Counted from the first letter of the stretch, positions 38,429 to 47,369 are shown. The stretch is 64,000 bases of DNA from an uncultured Aquimarina sp. (GCF_947492405.1 NZ_CANLMP010000004.1:62001-126000); one strand, 5' to 3'. Translations and numbers: made by a program. The notes: a model not told the origin generated them from the sequence alone.

Positions 38429-39226
38429 ATGAATACTAATGAAGATGATTTTTTTGTTGGTTACATTGACAACGTTTCCTCCAAAACAAAAAAGACAGTA
38501 AAGAACTTTGTGATATTAGGTTTATTAGCCCTGATAACAATAGCTGTTGTTTTTGCTTTTACACAAAATACTTTTAAGAATAGTTCCTTTGAATTAACAA
38601 CGAATACGAAGATTATGGGAGTTTATCATGAAATGCCATATCCTATGTTGAAAGTTAAAACTGCTGAAAACACCTTTAAAAATATACTTTTAATCGGTTT
38701 TGGAAAATATAGTGCTAATCCATTTCTAAAAAAGATACGCGAAGAAGCTTCTGAGTTATCTGGAAGTATGCTGAGTATTGAAGGGAATCTCATCTATTAT
38801 AACGGAAAAACATTATTACAGATCACTAGCGATGAAAAAGTTACACTCATCGAAAAAGCTAATGCTAAACGATTACCTAAGATCAAATCATTGGTAAACG
38901 ATATGGAATTAACTGGTGAGATTGTAGATCCCAAGTGTTATTTCGGGGTAATGAAACCTGGAAAAGGAAAGATTCATAGAAGCTGTGCTGTCTTATGTAT
39001 TTCCGGAGGGATTCCGCCTGTATTAGCTACAACCGATGAGAATAATATCTCAGAATATTATTTGATCACGGATCAAAAAGGAGATCCAATTAATAAAAAA
39101 ATATTACCGTATGTAGGTAAGCCTTCGTTAGTAACAGGTAATGTAGTAAAAATTGAAGACTGGTATCAATTGCGAATTGATGTTAGTAGTATAAAAGAAC
39201 TGAATCTGCCTTCTAGGATATATTAA
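38429..39226 (+). CDS. Membrane-anchored protein with conserved Cys/His motif, last gene of Rieske cluster
   Basis: A 265-residue protein with one membrane helix (FVILGLLALITIAVVFAFTQ, about 27-47). The periplasmic part contains GEIVDPKCYFGVMKPGKGKIHRSCAVLCISGGIPPVL (cited in part; residues about 165-200), in which three Cys and one His could bind a metal or haem. The region around it looks like an OB-type beta-barrel. It follows the haem-Rieske gene by 12 bases. Not a family with known function. Confidence 0.7.
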   Translation: MNTNEDDFFVGYIDNVSSKTKKTVKNFVILGLLALITIAVVFAFTQNTFKNSSFELTTNTKIMGVYHEMPYPMLKVKTAENTFKNILLIGFGKYSANPFLKKIREEASELSGSMLSIEGNLIYYNGKTLLQITSDEKVTLIEKANAKRLPKIKSLVNDMELTGEIVDPKCYFGVMKPGKGKIHRSCAVLCISGGIPPVLATTDENNISEYYLITDQKGDPINKKILPYVGKPSLVTGNVVKIEDWYQLRIDVSSIKELNLPSRIY

Positions 39227-39282
39227 CATGGATTCGATTAATAAACCATTGATTATAAGAAAATTAAATAATCATTTCTAAT

Positions 39283-39357
39283 CTGTCACCTCGAGCGGAA
39301 TCGAGAGGTTGCTTTTTGATAGTACATATTAAGTCTCGACTCCGCTCGATCTGACAG
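39283..39357. repeat. Intergenic inverted repeat (flavobacterial REP-like element)
   Basis: CTGTCACCTCGAGCGGAATC (from 39283) is repeated in inverted orientation as GACTCCGCTCGATCTGACAG (ending 39357), with a 20-base spacer. The TGTCA...CGAGCGGA...CGAGA pattern is the kind of short palindromic element dispersed in flavobacterial genomes. It lies between the Rieske cluster and the K+ channel gene and may end the upstream transcript. Confidence 0.75.
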
Positions 39358-39431
39358 ATATATCATAGGATACTTAGTTTCGAGCTAAATATTAATCAAA
39401 ACTCAGGTTGTTAAAGGACTATTTGTAAGTA

Positions 39432-40085
39432 ATGAATAAAATACTAAAAATATTAGATACCTATAAATACTTAATAGCGCTCATCAGTGTATTTAATTTT
39501 CTATTAACTCCAATTCACGCTAGTATATCGGAGGTGTATCCTGCCCACGCAGTAGTCCTTAATTATACGCTGGTAATTCTTGCCAGTTCATTGATTGCTT
39601 CTAATACCAAAACCAGAATAAGAACGTATATCTTAGGTATTACAGCTTTAGTATTTATATGGTTAGAGTTTTCTAATCCGGATATGTATATGATCAATGT
39701 ATTCCGGTTACTATCTTCATTTCTTTTGTTTTCGTACTTCTGTTTTTTATTATTACATCAATTAAGGAAAATAGATAAAATAAACCTTCAGTTTATTCTT
39801 GGCCCTATTTTGGGGTTCATTTATTTAGGGATCATCGGTGGAATCCTTTTTGAGACTATTCATTTCATCGATCCAGGATCATTCCATCTAAGAGGAGATT
39901 ATTCTGGATACATATTTTATTATTTTAGTTTTATTAGCATAACTACCGTAGGTTATGGGGATATTACTCCTCTTACTCCACAAGCACAATCTATTACCTT
40001 AGTTATGAATATCATTGGTCAGTTTTATCTAGCTATTGTTATCGCTGTCTTTGTTGGAAAATATATTAATGTAAAATCTAAATAA
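39432..40085 (+). CDS. Potassium channel (two-pore-helix ion-channel family)
   Basis: A 217-residue inner-membrane protein. Four N-terminal helices are followed by a pore module with the K+ selectivity filter [12 protein letters not shown] near residue 175 and a last helix ([25 protein letters not shown]). No regulatory RCK or cNMP domain follows. The stop is two bases before the antiporter start, so the two ion transporters are coupled. Confidence 0.9.
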   Translation: MNKILKILDTYKYLIALISVFNFLLTPIHASISEVYPAHAVVLNYTLVILASSLIASNTKTRIRTYILGITALVFIWLEFSNPDMYMINVFRLLSSFLLFSYFCFLLLHQLRKIDKINLQFILGPILGFIYLGIIGGILFETIHFIDPGSFHLRGDYSGYIFYYFSFISITTVGYGDITPLTPQAQSITLVMNIIGQFYLAIVIAVFVGKYINVKSK

Positions 40086-40087
40086 CT

Positions 40088-41329
40088 ATGCTACAGTCCT
40101 TCAGTATTGTTTTTTCTATTGCTGCTTTTTTTAGTTTTGTAAACTATAAATGGCTAAAAATGCCTGCTACCATAGCACTTATGCTGATGAGCTTAGTAAC
40201 GGTAGTAATTATTACTTTAAGTAAGAGTATTGCACCTGATTTCTACCAATTTTTTTGTGATATCGTTGCTAATTCTGATTTTAGAAGTTTACTATTGGAT
40301 GGTATTTTAAGTTTCTTGTTGTTTGCAGGAGCACTTCACGTAAATATTGATGAACTAGCAAAAGAGAAATGGCCGATTATCTTGTTTGCCACTTTAGGAG
40401 TTTTGATTTCTACATTTATTGTTGGCGGGCTTACTTTTGGAGCGGCACAATTAATTAATATTGAATTACCTTTTTTACATGCACTCCTTTTTGGAGCATT
40501 AATATCTCCTACGGATCCGATTGCTGTTATGGCCATTCTAAAAAAAGCAAACATTGCCAAAAGTTTAGGTATTAAAATTGAAGGCGAATCTTTGTTTAAT
40601 GATGGAATCGGAGTTGTGGTATTTTCTGGAATACTAATCCTTACCGGAATGGGGGAACATCACGGAGAAAGCTCAGTTGGTCTAGAGATCGGTAAACTAT
40701 TTCTGGAAGAAGCTGTTGGTGGAATTATATATGGTGCATTGCTAGGTTTTTTAGGATATCAAAGCATTAAGTCTGTAAAAGAAAATCCTCAATTATCTGT
40801 CATGATCAGTCTTGCTATTGTAATGGGAGGATATGCATTTGCCTCCTTAATACATGTATCAGGACCATTAGCAATGGTAGTTGCAGGAATGATAATTGGT
40901 AATAAATTAAATGTAGCATCCAATCAAGGAGCAACAAGAAAACTAATCAACGATATATGGGAAGTATTAGATGATGTTTTTAATGGTATTTTATTTGTTC
41001 TGATAGGTTTAGCTATACACCTATTAAAATTTGATACTGGACATTTAACATTAGGAATTATTGCTATTTTCATAGTGCTTTTCTCTAGATTTATTTCGGT
41101 GCTTATACCATATTCTTTATTAAAACATTCAGAAATGAGTCCTATAAAAACAGTAACTATATTAACTTGGGGAGGATTACGAGGTGGTATCTCGCTGGCA
41201 TTAGCATTAAGTTTAGCAGACAACCCTTCATCCGAAGTAATATTATACATCACCTATGTAGTCGTATTTTTTTCTATTATCGTGCAAGGACTTAGTATTG
41301 GTAAACTCGTTAAGAAATTGTATAAATAA
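40088..41329 (+). CDS. Na+/H+ antiporter, CPA1 (NhaP-like) family
   Basis: A 413-residue integral membrane protein with about 12 helices. Conserved CPA1 features: [37 protein letters not shown] and the ion-binding [16 protein letters not shown] (Asn-Asp) near residue 165, and the Arg in [16 protein letters not shown] near residue 357. It exchanges Na+ (or K+) for protons. Coupled to the K+ channel gene upstream. Confidence 0.92.
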   Translation: MLQSFSIVFSIAAFFSFVNYKWLKMPATIALMLMSLVTVVIITLSKSIAPDFYQFFCDIVANSDFRSLLLDGILSFLLFAGALHVNIDELAKEKWPIILFATLGVLISTFIVGGLTFGAAQLINIELPFLHALLFGALISPTDPIAVMAILKKANIAKSLGIKIEGESLFNDGIGVVVFSGILILTGMGEHHGESSVGLEIGKLFLEEAVGGIIYGALLGFLGYQSIKSVKENPQLSVMISLAIVMGGYAFASLIHVSGPLAMVVAGMIIGNKLNVASNQGATRKLINDIWEVLDDVFNGILFVLIGLAIHLLKFDTGHLTLGIIAIFIVLFSRFISVLIPYSLLKHSEMSPIKTVTILTWGGLRGGISLALALSLADNPSSEVILYITYVVVFFSIIVQGLSIGKLVKKLYK

Positions 41330-41404
41330 ACCTTCTATATCACGAATTTTATTTGAAATCCGTCAATATTTCATTTATACTACAGAATATATTATAAAAT
41401 AACA

Positions 41405-42415
41405 TTATTCATATCTTCCTAATGCTCTCTTTAATTTACCATGAATTCTTGTTCGTAAACGTTCTGGTTGTAATACTTCAATACTATCTCCAAAACCTAG
41501 AATTAACCGCTCCAATTCAAAATTTAGTTGCACTTTAATACTAAAAGTTGCTCCTCTTTCATCTTGCGATAAAATTTCCTGTGAAGTATGAAATGGCTTT
41601 GTCACCACATACGGAGCATTACGATTATCTATTCTAAAAGTTATAAGTTCTGGTGCTACATTTTCCGAAACTGTTACTCCCACTACATCTTTATAATATA
41701 AGTCTCCATCAATATGTTGATCGATATATACAATATCTTCCTTAGAATTATGGATACTAACAATTCTATCCAGTGCAAAGGTCGTCAACACCTTTCGTTT
41801 GTGTCCTATTGCTAGTAAAAACCATCGGTTATTAAACTCTTTTAATAACTGAGGATGGATAATGATTTCAGTTTCATCTCTTGCCTTAAAAGATTTATAT
41901 GAAATCTTCAATACTTGTTTGTTTTGTATCGCATGGTACAGTGTATCAATATGCTCTAACCCCTTTAGTTGTTCATTTTTTTCTAGATGAATAATAGGAA
42001 TATTATCTTTCTGAGTTGCATATACCGAATCTTCTAATCGTTCTATAACACCATTCATTTCTTTAAACAGCGAAAAATCCTTAAACTGTCTTAATATCTG
42101 TATGGATTCATTCATGATCTTAATATCATGATCCGTCACTGGAATATTCATAATACTATAATCCTCTTCTGCATATCTATAATATTTACGCTGATATACC
42201 TCTATGGGTGCATTATACCCAAGTTTATCACTGCGCATCATCTGTATATCCAACTGCACAGTTCTTTTACTTACATACACATCTTTTCCTTCATACTCAT
42301 ATAATGCGTCAGAACAGGCTTCAATAAGATCATCCAACACCCACTGCTTAAACTTATTACGTAGACATTGATCAATTGTCTTATATCGGATTAGTGCATT
42401 TTTATTAGAAGCCAT
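41405..42415 (-). CDS. WYL-domain transcription regulator of the Ro60/RtcB genes (proposed)
   Basis: A 336-residue regulator when started at the ATG at 42415; the frame runs to a TTG at 42442. The N-terminal 90 residues form a winged helix (SKRTVQLDIQMMRSDKLGYNAPI), as in the YafY/PafC type. The WYL domain (about 150-240) has RWFLLAIGHKRK (WFL in place of WYL) and a C-terminal extension (WCX, about 250-336: ALGRYE end). WYL domains bind nucleic-acid-derived or nucleotide ligands and often control phage-defence and RNA-repair genes. A palindrome 39 bases upstream of its ATG recurs before the TROVE and rtcB genes, making it the best candidate for the shared regulator. Confidence 0.85.
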   Translation of the reverse strand: MASNKNALIRYKTIDQCLRNKFKQWVLDDLIEACSDALYEYEGKDVYVSKRTVQLDIQMMRSDKLGYNAPIEVYQRKYYRYAEEDYSIMNIPVTDHDIKIMNESIQILRQFKDFSLFKEMNGVIERLEDSVYATQKDNIPIIHLEKNEQLKGLEHIDTLYHAIQNKQVLKISYKSFKARDETEIIIHPQLLKEFNNRWFLLAIGHKRKVLTTFALDRIVSIHNSKEDIVYIDQHIDGDLYYKDVVGVTVSENVAPELITFRIDNRNAPYVVTKPFHTSQEILSQDERGATFSIKVQLNFELERLILGFGDSIEVLQPERLRTRIHGKLKRALGRYE

Positions 42416-42453
42416 TTTTAAAAATTTTGGAAAAAATAACAAATAATTTCAAC

Positions 42454-42489
42454 TACGCAAAAAGAATGCGTACACACTCCAGACATTTG
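42454..42489 (+). promoter_or_regulatory. Palindromic operator and TTTG promoter box, copy 1
   Basis: TACGCA (42454-42459), seven bases, TGCGTA (42467-42472) form an inverted repeat preceded by AAC. Thirteen bases further is CATTTG, with TTTG at 42486-42489, which looks like the -7 element of Bacteroidetes promoters with a degenerate TA. The site lies between the divergent WYL gene and the TROVE fragment. Copies 2 and 3 at 47469 and 59004 have the same spacing. Confidence 0.8.
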
Positions 42490-42522
42490 TTATATAAATA
42501 ATAAACAAATAAAAATTTCGAA

Positions 42523-42553
42523 TACGCATTGCTCGTTTTTTTGCACAGCGTAT
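42523..42553. promoter_or_regulatory. Second, widely spaced inverted repeat of the same half-site
   Basis: TACGC (42523-42527) and GCGTA (42549-42553) are the same half-sites as in the operator but 21 bases apart, just before the TROVE fragment. It could be an auxiliary operator that helps looping, or coincidence. Confidence 0.4.
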
Positions 42554-42582
42554 CATTCAATTAACAATTAAAAAATTTAACA

Positions 42583-42813
42583 ATGAAGTTTAATCAATTT
42601 TCTAAAAAGGAGCAGGAGATCAGAAATTATCTGTTAGCCGATGCATTTGCAGGCTTCGACGGAATAGGGTTACACACTTCGGTTGTTAATACTACTCCAG
42701 TAAAAATGCCAAATGCAAATGGTACAACAGCACTGGAAACAGTCTTGAATTTAACTAGTATGCACATTCGTGAAGTGCTAGTAACAGACAGCTATACTTC
42801 GCATATAGTTTAG
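42583..42813 (+). pseudogene. N-terminal fragment of a TROVE (Ro60) protein
   Basis: A 76-residue frame whose first 40 residues match the start of the intact TROVE protein at 47535: MKFNQFSKKEQEIRNY against MKFNVFTKSKNEVKNY, and the shared HTSVVNTTP/YTAVVNSSL segment. After residue 42 the similarity is lost and the frame ends at residue 76, where the full protein has 507. The same operator and spacing stand before it. It is either a relic of a duplicated Ro60 gene or a short peptide kept for some purpose. Confidence 0.7.
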
Positions 42814-42848
42814 ATGTTGCAGGCTTTCAATAAGCTGATTCTAGAAAA

Positions 42849-42927
42849 ACATCTATCCCCGACCCTTCCTTCAAAGGAAGGGAGTTTAAAAGGGTCTCCC
42901 TTTGAAGGGAGATATAGAGGGATGTTT
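42849..42927. repeat. Intergenic palindromic repeat, family A copy 1
   Basis: ATCCCCGACCCTTCCTT, then AAAGGAAGGGAG, then GTCTCCCTTTGAAGGGAG and AGGGATGTTT form nested palindromes. A similar element lies at 60498-60592 behind rtcB, and a decayed one near 46325-46375. These are non-coding mobile-type repeats. Confidence 0.65.
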
Positions 42928-43030
42928 CTTTTTCAATCACTTATTGCTTGATTACAATATCCATATATCGAACGTATCCAGGTATACATTTCTATGACGC
43001 TTATTGAAACAAGGTTACAAAATTCGTTTT

Positions 43031-43114
43031 GTCAATCTGAGCCTATCGAAGACTCAAACACATCTATCAGGTCTTAACTAACAATCTGATATGTGACACT
43101 GAGCTTGTCGAACT
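43031..43114. repeat. Two direct copies of a CTGAGC-CGAA repeat unit
   Basis: GTCAATCTGAGCCTATCGAAG (cut; 43031-43051) and the related GTGACACTGAGCTTGTCGAA (43093-43112) are the short repeat commonly seen between flavobacterial genes. They belong to the same class as the element at 39283. Confidence 0.6.
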
Positions 43115-43136
43115 ACAGTTTGCCGCTACCCGAAAA

Positions 43137-43256
43137 GGGGAAAGTAAGGTATCGCAACTGTACTAGGATCACTTTCCCACCTTACTGATCATTTCCCATA
43201 GGTACTAAGTATGTATCCACATACTAGCTGGGGTTGCAACCTATGGGCGTACCCCA
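43137..43256 (+). ncRNA. Structured leader RNA with predicted H-type pseudoknot
   Basis: The 120 bases before the small lipoprotein gene show dense complementarity. CCCATAGGT (43195-43203) pairs with ACCTATGGG (43239-43247); inside this loop AGTATGT (43208-43214) pairs with ACATACT (43219-43225). TGGGGT (43229-43234) inside the loop pairs with ACCCCA (43251-43256) outside it, which makes an H-type pseudoknot. Upstream, GGGAAAG (43138-43144) can pair either with CTTTCCC (43172-43178) or, with GTAAGGT/ACCTTAC (43144-43150/43179-43185), with TTTCCC (43192-43197). The last choice competes with the pseudoknot, so a switch is possible. It ends 28 bases before the ATG at 43285. Confidence 0.55.
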
Positions 43257-43284
43257 ACAATTGGAATATCAAACAACTAACAAC

Positions 43285-43443
43285 ATGAAAACTTTAAAAT
43301 ACTTACTATTAGCCGTATTATTAGGTCTAAACTTGGTTTCTTGCGACCCTCCTACTCTCCAAGAGGAAGTTGGAGTTGAGGAAGTAGAGACAACTTCTCT
43401 CACTGAAGATGATGAAGAAGAAGTTGGTCAATCCTCTAACTAA
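43285..43443 (+). CDS. Small acidic lipoprotein
   Basis: A 52-residue precursor started at the ATG at 43285, which begins a lipoprotein signal (LLLAVLLGLNLVSC); an upstream in-frame extension to 43234 overlaps the structured leader and is rejected. The mature product is only 34 residues, about one third Asp/Glu (TTSLTEDDEEEVGQSSN). Not recognised. It ends in its own terminator, upstream of the TPR kinase gene, and could be a secreted peptide sensed by that kinase; this is a guess from position. Confidence 0.65.
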   Translation: MKTLKYLLLAVLLGLNLVSCDPPTLQEEVGVEEVETTSLTEDDEEEVGQSSN

Positions 43444-43474
43444 GTTCATCGAAATGACTTTAAATGTTAATAAA

Positions 43475-43504
43475 AAAGGAGTCTAATTCAATTTAGACTC
43501 CTTT
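43475..43504 (+). terminator. Terminator of the small lipoprotein gene
   Basis: AAAGGAGTCTAA (43475-43486) pairs perfectly with TTAGACTCCTTT (43493-43504), followed by CATTTTATT. Confidence 0.85.
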
Positions 43505-43564
43505 CATTTTATTCATGTTTTTTCAAACCAATTCGTTACTTTAGATTTAAATCTATTAATCACT

Positions 43565-45562
43565 ATGAATATTTGGATAAGAAATTTAATCTTATTTTTA
43601 AAACTTTTAGTCTTATCAGTATGCATTACAAATTGTAATCATAGTTCGAAACCCTTTAATTCTAAGGTTATTACATCAAACTCTATTGAGAAAATAATTT
43701 CGCAAGCAAGTGATAAAACAAAATCTAAAGAAGAAAGAAAAAAATATCTTGAAGAAGCCTATAGACTAGTTCTATTACTCCCAGAAAATAAATTTAAGAG
43801 AAAGACAATTAGTAAAATATCCGGTTGTTATTTTAGTATTAAAGATTATGATAAAGCTGAATTTACAAATAAAAAAATGCTTGAATTATCTCTTAAAATT
43901 AAAGACTCATTTGGGATAGCAATATCCTATAATAATTTAGGTATATACAATAGACTAAGAAAAACATTTGATAGTGCATATTACTATTTCAATAAAGCAG
44001 AAAAAATTCACAGTTATTTTAATAAAGGAAGTTCATATATTAGTAGCAACCATGCTTTTGATCACGGCTCAACTTTAATTGAACTTGCAAAATTATCAAG
44101 AAAAGTGAAAGATTATAGTAATAGTGAAGATCTAACAATTAAAGCTATTCAAAAATTTAAATTATCCAAAAACCTAGAATATATTCCTTTATCGTACAAC
44201 AATTTAGGTATTATCTCAAAGCAATTAGAAAGGTATGAAGATGGAATAAAATATCACAGAAAGGCAATGGAGTATGCTAGAAACACAAATAAAGATACCC
44301 TATATAAAGCTATTTCATATAATAATATAGGTACAGCTTATAAATCTCAAAAGAGATTTGATAAGGCAATAGAATATTACAAAAAAGCTTTATCATTTAA
44401 TTATTTTTTAAGTAGTAGACCTAAAAGATATGCTCGCTATATCGATAATCTGGGATATGCGAAATTTCTTGCTAATAAAACTAATGACAGTGCTTTCTAT
44501 TTATTTAACAAAGCCTATAAAATACGAGATAGTATTGACAATATAGTTGGCCTATCAACAAGCTACCTACATTTAGCAGAATATCATCAATCAAAAGGGG
44601 ATAATAATTTATCAAAAGATTTTGCAGAAAAAGCAAAAGATGCTGCTATCACAATAAATGAAAATGTAGAACTCCTACAAGCCTATGATTTATTGGCGCA
44701 AGTTTCTCCACCAGAAGAAGGACGAAAATATGCAATGAAATATATTAAGTTAAATGATAGTTTAAACAAAAGAGATAATTTGTTTAGAGATAAGTTTGCG
44801 CGTATCCGTTTCGAAAGTGAAAATCTGGAAAAAGAAAATGAACAGAAAAGTAAGGAGATTAAAGACGTTCAAAACCAAAATACCATCTATCTTCTTGGGT
44901 TATTATTACTAGTTACATTTATTGCATTTTTGATCTACTTTTCCAGACAACGAACTCGATATCTGGCACAACAAAATAAAATTGTAGAATTCCAGACAGC
45001 CTATGAAACCGAAACTCGTATTTCTAAACGTTTACACGATGAAATAGGTAATGATATTTTTCAGGTGATGATGCAATATCAAAACGATCCACACGATCCA
45101 CAAATCACTAAAAAACTTAATACTGCTTATACCAAAGCCAGAGATATCTCTAGAGAAAATAGTGAGTTCGAGGTAGATGAAACCTATCTAGAAGAATTGA
45201 CGGATATGTTGACCAATTACACCAAAAACAATATCAAACTTATTCTTAGAGGTATAGAAAAAATTACCTGGGATACCGTAGATAAAAATCTAAAAATTAC
45301 CATCTACAGGGTTTTACAAGAACTCATGACTAATATGCAGAAGCATAGTCAGGCAGATTTGGTAGCCATTGTGTTTAAAAATGAAAAGAACAAATTAACC
45401 ATAAAGTACTCTGACAATGGCGTCGGTATCCAAAAAGAAGAAATAAAATCAAAAAATGGACTCCGCAATACGGAAAAGCGTATTCAAGCTATTAATGGAA
45501 CTATTATCTTTGACTCAGAAAAAGACAAAGGCTTTAAAGCTGAGATTAAAATCCCGTGTTAA
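43565..45562 (+). CDS. TPR sensor histidine kinase (HisKA_3/NarX-like core)
   Basis: A 665-residue sensor. A lipoprotein-like or weak signal (LLVLSVCITNC) precedes tetratricopeptide repeats (about 40-400, e.g. SYNNIGTAYKSQKRFDKAIEYYKKAL). A coiled coil and one membrane helix (TIYLLGLLLLVTFIAFLIYF, about 440-460) lead to a dimerisation helix with the phospho-acceptor in KRLHDEIGNDIFQ (LHDExG, as in NarX/LiaS-type kinases) and an HATPase domain with ELMTNMQKH and SDNGVGI. The response regulator gene follows by 12 bases. Such TPR kinase/LuxR pairs are common in Bacteroidetes. Confidence 0.9.
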   Translation: MNIWIRNLILFLKLLVLSVCITNCNHSSKPFNSKVITSNSIEKIISQASDKTKSKEERKKYLEEAYRLVLLLPENKFKRKTISKISGCYFSIKDYDKAEFTNKKMLELSLKIKDSFGIAISYNNLGIYNRLRKTFDSAYYYFNKAEKIHSYFNKGSSYISSNHAFDHGSTLIELAKLSRKVKDYSNSEDLTIKAIQKFKLSKNLEYIPLSYNNLGIISKQLERYEDGIKYHRKAMEYARNTNKDTLYKAISYNNIGTAYKSQKRFDKAIEYYKKALSFNYFLSSRPKRYARYIDNLGYAKFLANKTNDSAFYLFNKAYKIRDSIDNIVGLSTSYLHLAEYHQSKGDNNLSKDFAEKAKDAAITINENVELLQAYDLLAQVSPPEEGRKYAMKYIKLNDSLNKRDNLFRDKFARIRFESENLEKENEQKSKEIKDVQNQNTIYLLGLLLLVTFIAFLIYFSRQRTRYLAQQNKIVEFQTAYETETRISKRLHDEIGNDIFQVMMQYQNDPHDPQITKKLNTAYTKARDISRENSEFEVDETYLEELTDMLTNYTKNNIKLILRGIEKITWDTVDKNLKITIYRVLQELMTNMQKHSQADLVAIVFKNEKNKLTIKYSDNGVGIQKEEIKSKNGLRNTEKRIQAINGTIIFDSEKDKGFKAEIKIPC

Positions 45563-45574
45563 AAAGGATCAAAT

Positions 45575-46240
45575 ATGTTTACAAAAGTATTGGTAGCAGA
45601 AGATTATGAAATTGCCAATCAAGGTATTGTAAAAGTACTGAACGATGCAGTTGGAATTTACAACATCCACGAAGCTCAGTATTGCGATGATGCATATTTA
45701 AAATTTAGAAAAGCACATCAGAGTGAAGAACCGTTTGAGTTGCTAATTACCGATCTTTCTTTTAAAGAAAATCATAAAGTACAAACCAGAACTTCTGGTA
45801 TAGAACTCATTCAGGATATTCGAAAAATACAACCTGATATCAACATAATTGTATATTCTCAAGAAAGCCGACCTGATAAGATTAATATGTTATTCCAAAA
45901 ACTCAATATAAACGGCTATGTATGCAAAGGTCAGCATGCCATAAAAGAACTAGTACACTGTATTCAAGGCGTATATAAAGGAAATATTGTACTCCCTCCA
46001 GAAGTAAAAGATGCAAATCAAGATAACATCATCAATCTAGATGATTTTGACATCATGCTTTTAGAAGAACTGGCGCTTGGGTTTACCAAAAAAGAAATTG
46101 TTCAAAAATTAAAAAAACAAAAAATCTCTCCCAATAGCGAAAGCACCATCGACAAAAGAGTCAGTAAACTTTTTGATGATTTCAAAGCCAAAAACACTAC
46201 ACACTTAGTGGCTATCGTAAAAGATTTAGGGTTGTTGTAA
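45575..46240 (+). CDS. Response regulator with LuxR-type C-terminal region
   Basis: A 221-residue regulator, partner of the kinase before it. The receiver domain (about 1-130) has the acidic pair in VLVAEDYEIA, the phospho-acceptor Asp in LLITDLSFKEN (Asp near 64) and the Lys in GYVCKG. The C-terminal part (about 155-221: LDDFDIMLLEELALGFTKKEIVQKLKKQ ... SESTIDKRVSKLFDDF) is a shortened LuxR/GerE-like helix-turn-helix. Probably DNA-binding; target genes unknown. Confidence 0.87.
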   Translation: MFTKVLVAEDYEIANQGIVKVLNDAVGIYNIHEAQYCDDAYLKFRKAHQSEEPFELLITDLSFKENHKVQTRTSGIELIQDIRKIQPDINIIVYSQESRPDKINMLFQKLNINGYVCKGQHAIKELVHCIQGVYKGNIVLPPEVKDANQDNIINLDDFDIMLLEELALGFTKKEIVQKLKKQKISPNSESTIDKRVSKLFDDFKAKNTTHLVAIVKDLGLL

Positions 46241-46598
46241 CATATGCTTTTAATTAATCCATTGGATAGTATCGTTTCGTCTTGTTATGAGATAAGACTC
46301 AGGTGATAGTTTTTATATAAAAACCCCTCATCCTAACCTTCTCGCAATGGAAAGAAGTTAGAAAGCCTCCCTTTTGAAAACTGAATTCGATGTAAGAAAA
46401 TTTACGTTAATCAGAGTGTTCGCCTCAGTCGGATGTATTGAAGACAAGTAAGTTTTGAAGCGAAAGCCTTTAGATTGAACTGAGGCTTAAAAAAATCTAT
46501 CTAGCTCATTTTATGACTTCATTTCTATAATACACTCTAAACGAGATCTAAATAAACCATCAAAAGCTGTTTTTATAACTTTTTTTCAAAAAAATTCC
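46241..46598. other. Intergenic region with decayed repeat elements
   Basis: The first part of this 490-base gap holds a remnant of the family A repeat (CCCCTCATCCTAACCTTC from about 46323, then AGCCTCCCTTTT) and a diverged CTGAGGC element near 46430-46492. No coding frame of interest and no convincing RNA gene. Confidence 0.45.
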
Positions 46599-46649
46599 CT
46601 CCGATTACGGAAATCTGTAAGGAGTTCAGCCGTAGCAGAAGTATGTTTG
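46599..46649 (+). promoter_or_regulatory. ECF sigma gene promoter with upstream inverted repeat
   Basis: CTCC-GA-TTAC (46599-46608), 8 bases, GTAAGGAG (46617-46624) form an interrupted inverted repeat. Seventeen bases later TATGTTTG (46642-46649) is an exact match to the Bacteroidetes -7 element TAnnTTTG. Start codon of the sigma gene is at 46731. Confidence 0.6.
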
Positions 46650-46730
46650 TACTATCAAAAAAAAGTAGCATTGTATTTAAATATTCTAGTCAAAAAACGA
46701 ATAGTATAAACAAAAAAAGTAACGGGAAAA

Positions 46731-47297
46731 ATGAATACAGATCAAGCAATTATATCCGGGATTATGAAAGGGGATGAACGGGTATTAAAAGTTTTTTATC
46801 GTGATAACATTAGATATATTCAGGGATATATTCTTCGAAATTATGGAAGCATTGAGGATGTAGAAGATGTTTTTCAAGATGCATTGGTAGTTTTATATCA
46901 AAAAATAAAATCAGGTATTTTAAAGATAAGCGTTCCTTTAAAAACTTATTTTTATGGAATCTGTAAAAATATTTGGAGAACTCGATTACGCAAAAAACAA
47001 AAACTCGTTGATGACGAAACCAAATTATCGAATAAAGAACAAATAACAGATTCTATTGTCATTGAAATCGAAAACAAAGATCGAGAACATCTCTACAGAA
47101 AGCACTTCCAAAAACTAAGTAGTGACAACAAAAATTTAATGCTTCTTTATTTTGAAGGAAAATCTGCCAAAGAAATTTCCCAAATAACCGGATATACTGA
47201 GGGATATACCAGAAAAAAGAAATTTGATGTCAAAAAACAACTATTAACTATGATTGAAAAAGATCCGTTATATAGTGAATTAAGAATCACTGCATAA
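46731..47297 (+). CDS. ECF-type RNA polymerase sigma factor
   Basis: A 188-residue sigma-70 family protein. Region 2 includes YGSIEDVEDVFQDALVVLYQKI (region 2.2-2.4, about 37-60) and region 4 is LMLLYFEGKSAKEISQITGYTEGYTRKKKFDVKKQL (about 138-175). No anti-sigma gene follows; the next gene on this strand is the TROVE gene, 237 bases on, behind a terminator. Control targets unknown. It may or may not belong to the Ro60 module. Confidence 0.88.
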   Translation: MNTDQAIISGIMKGDERVLKVFYRDNIRYIQGYILRNYGSIEDVEDVFQDALVVLYQKIKSGILKISVPLKTYFYGICKNIWRTRLRKKQKLVDDETKLSNKEQITDSIVIEIENKDREHLYRKHFQKLSSDNKNLMLLYFEGKSAKEISQITGYTEGYTRKKKFDVKKQLLTMIEKDPLYSELRITA

Positions 47298-47341
47298 TAA
47301 TGAATAGTACTATTTTCATTAAAATCAAATATTTAAAAATT

Positions 47342-47369
47342 AAAAAACCAGGTTCCGATCTGGTTTTTT
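47342..47369. terminator. Terminator of the ECF sigma gene
   Basis: AAAAAACCAG (47342-47351) pairs perfectly with CTGGTTTTTT (47360-47369) around an 8-base loop, 45 bases after the stop codon. Confidence 0.85.

Noticed and set aside
43234..43284. N-terminal extension of the small lipoprotein
   Set aside because: It would place 17 residues before a perfect lipoprotein signal and overlap the pseudoknot; the ATG at 43285 is the better start.
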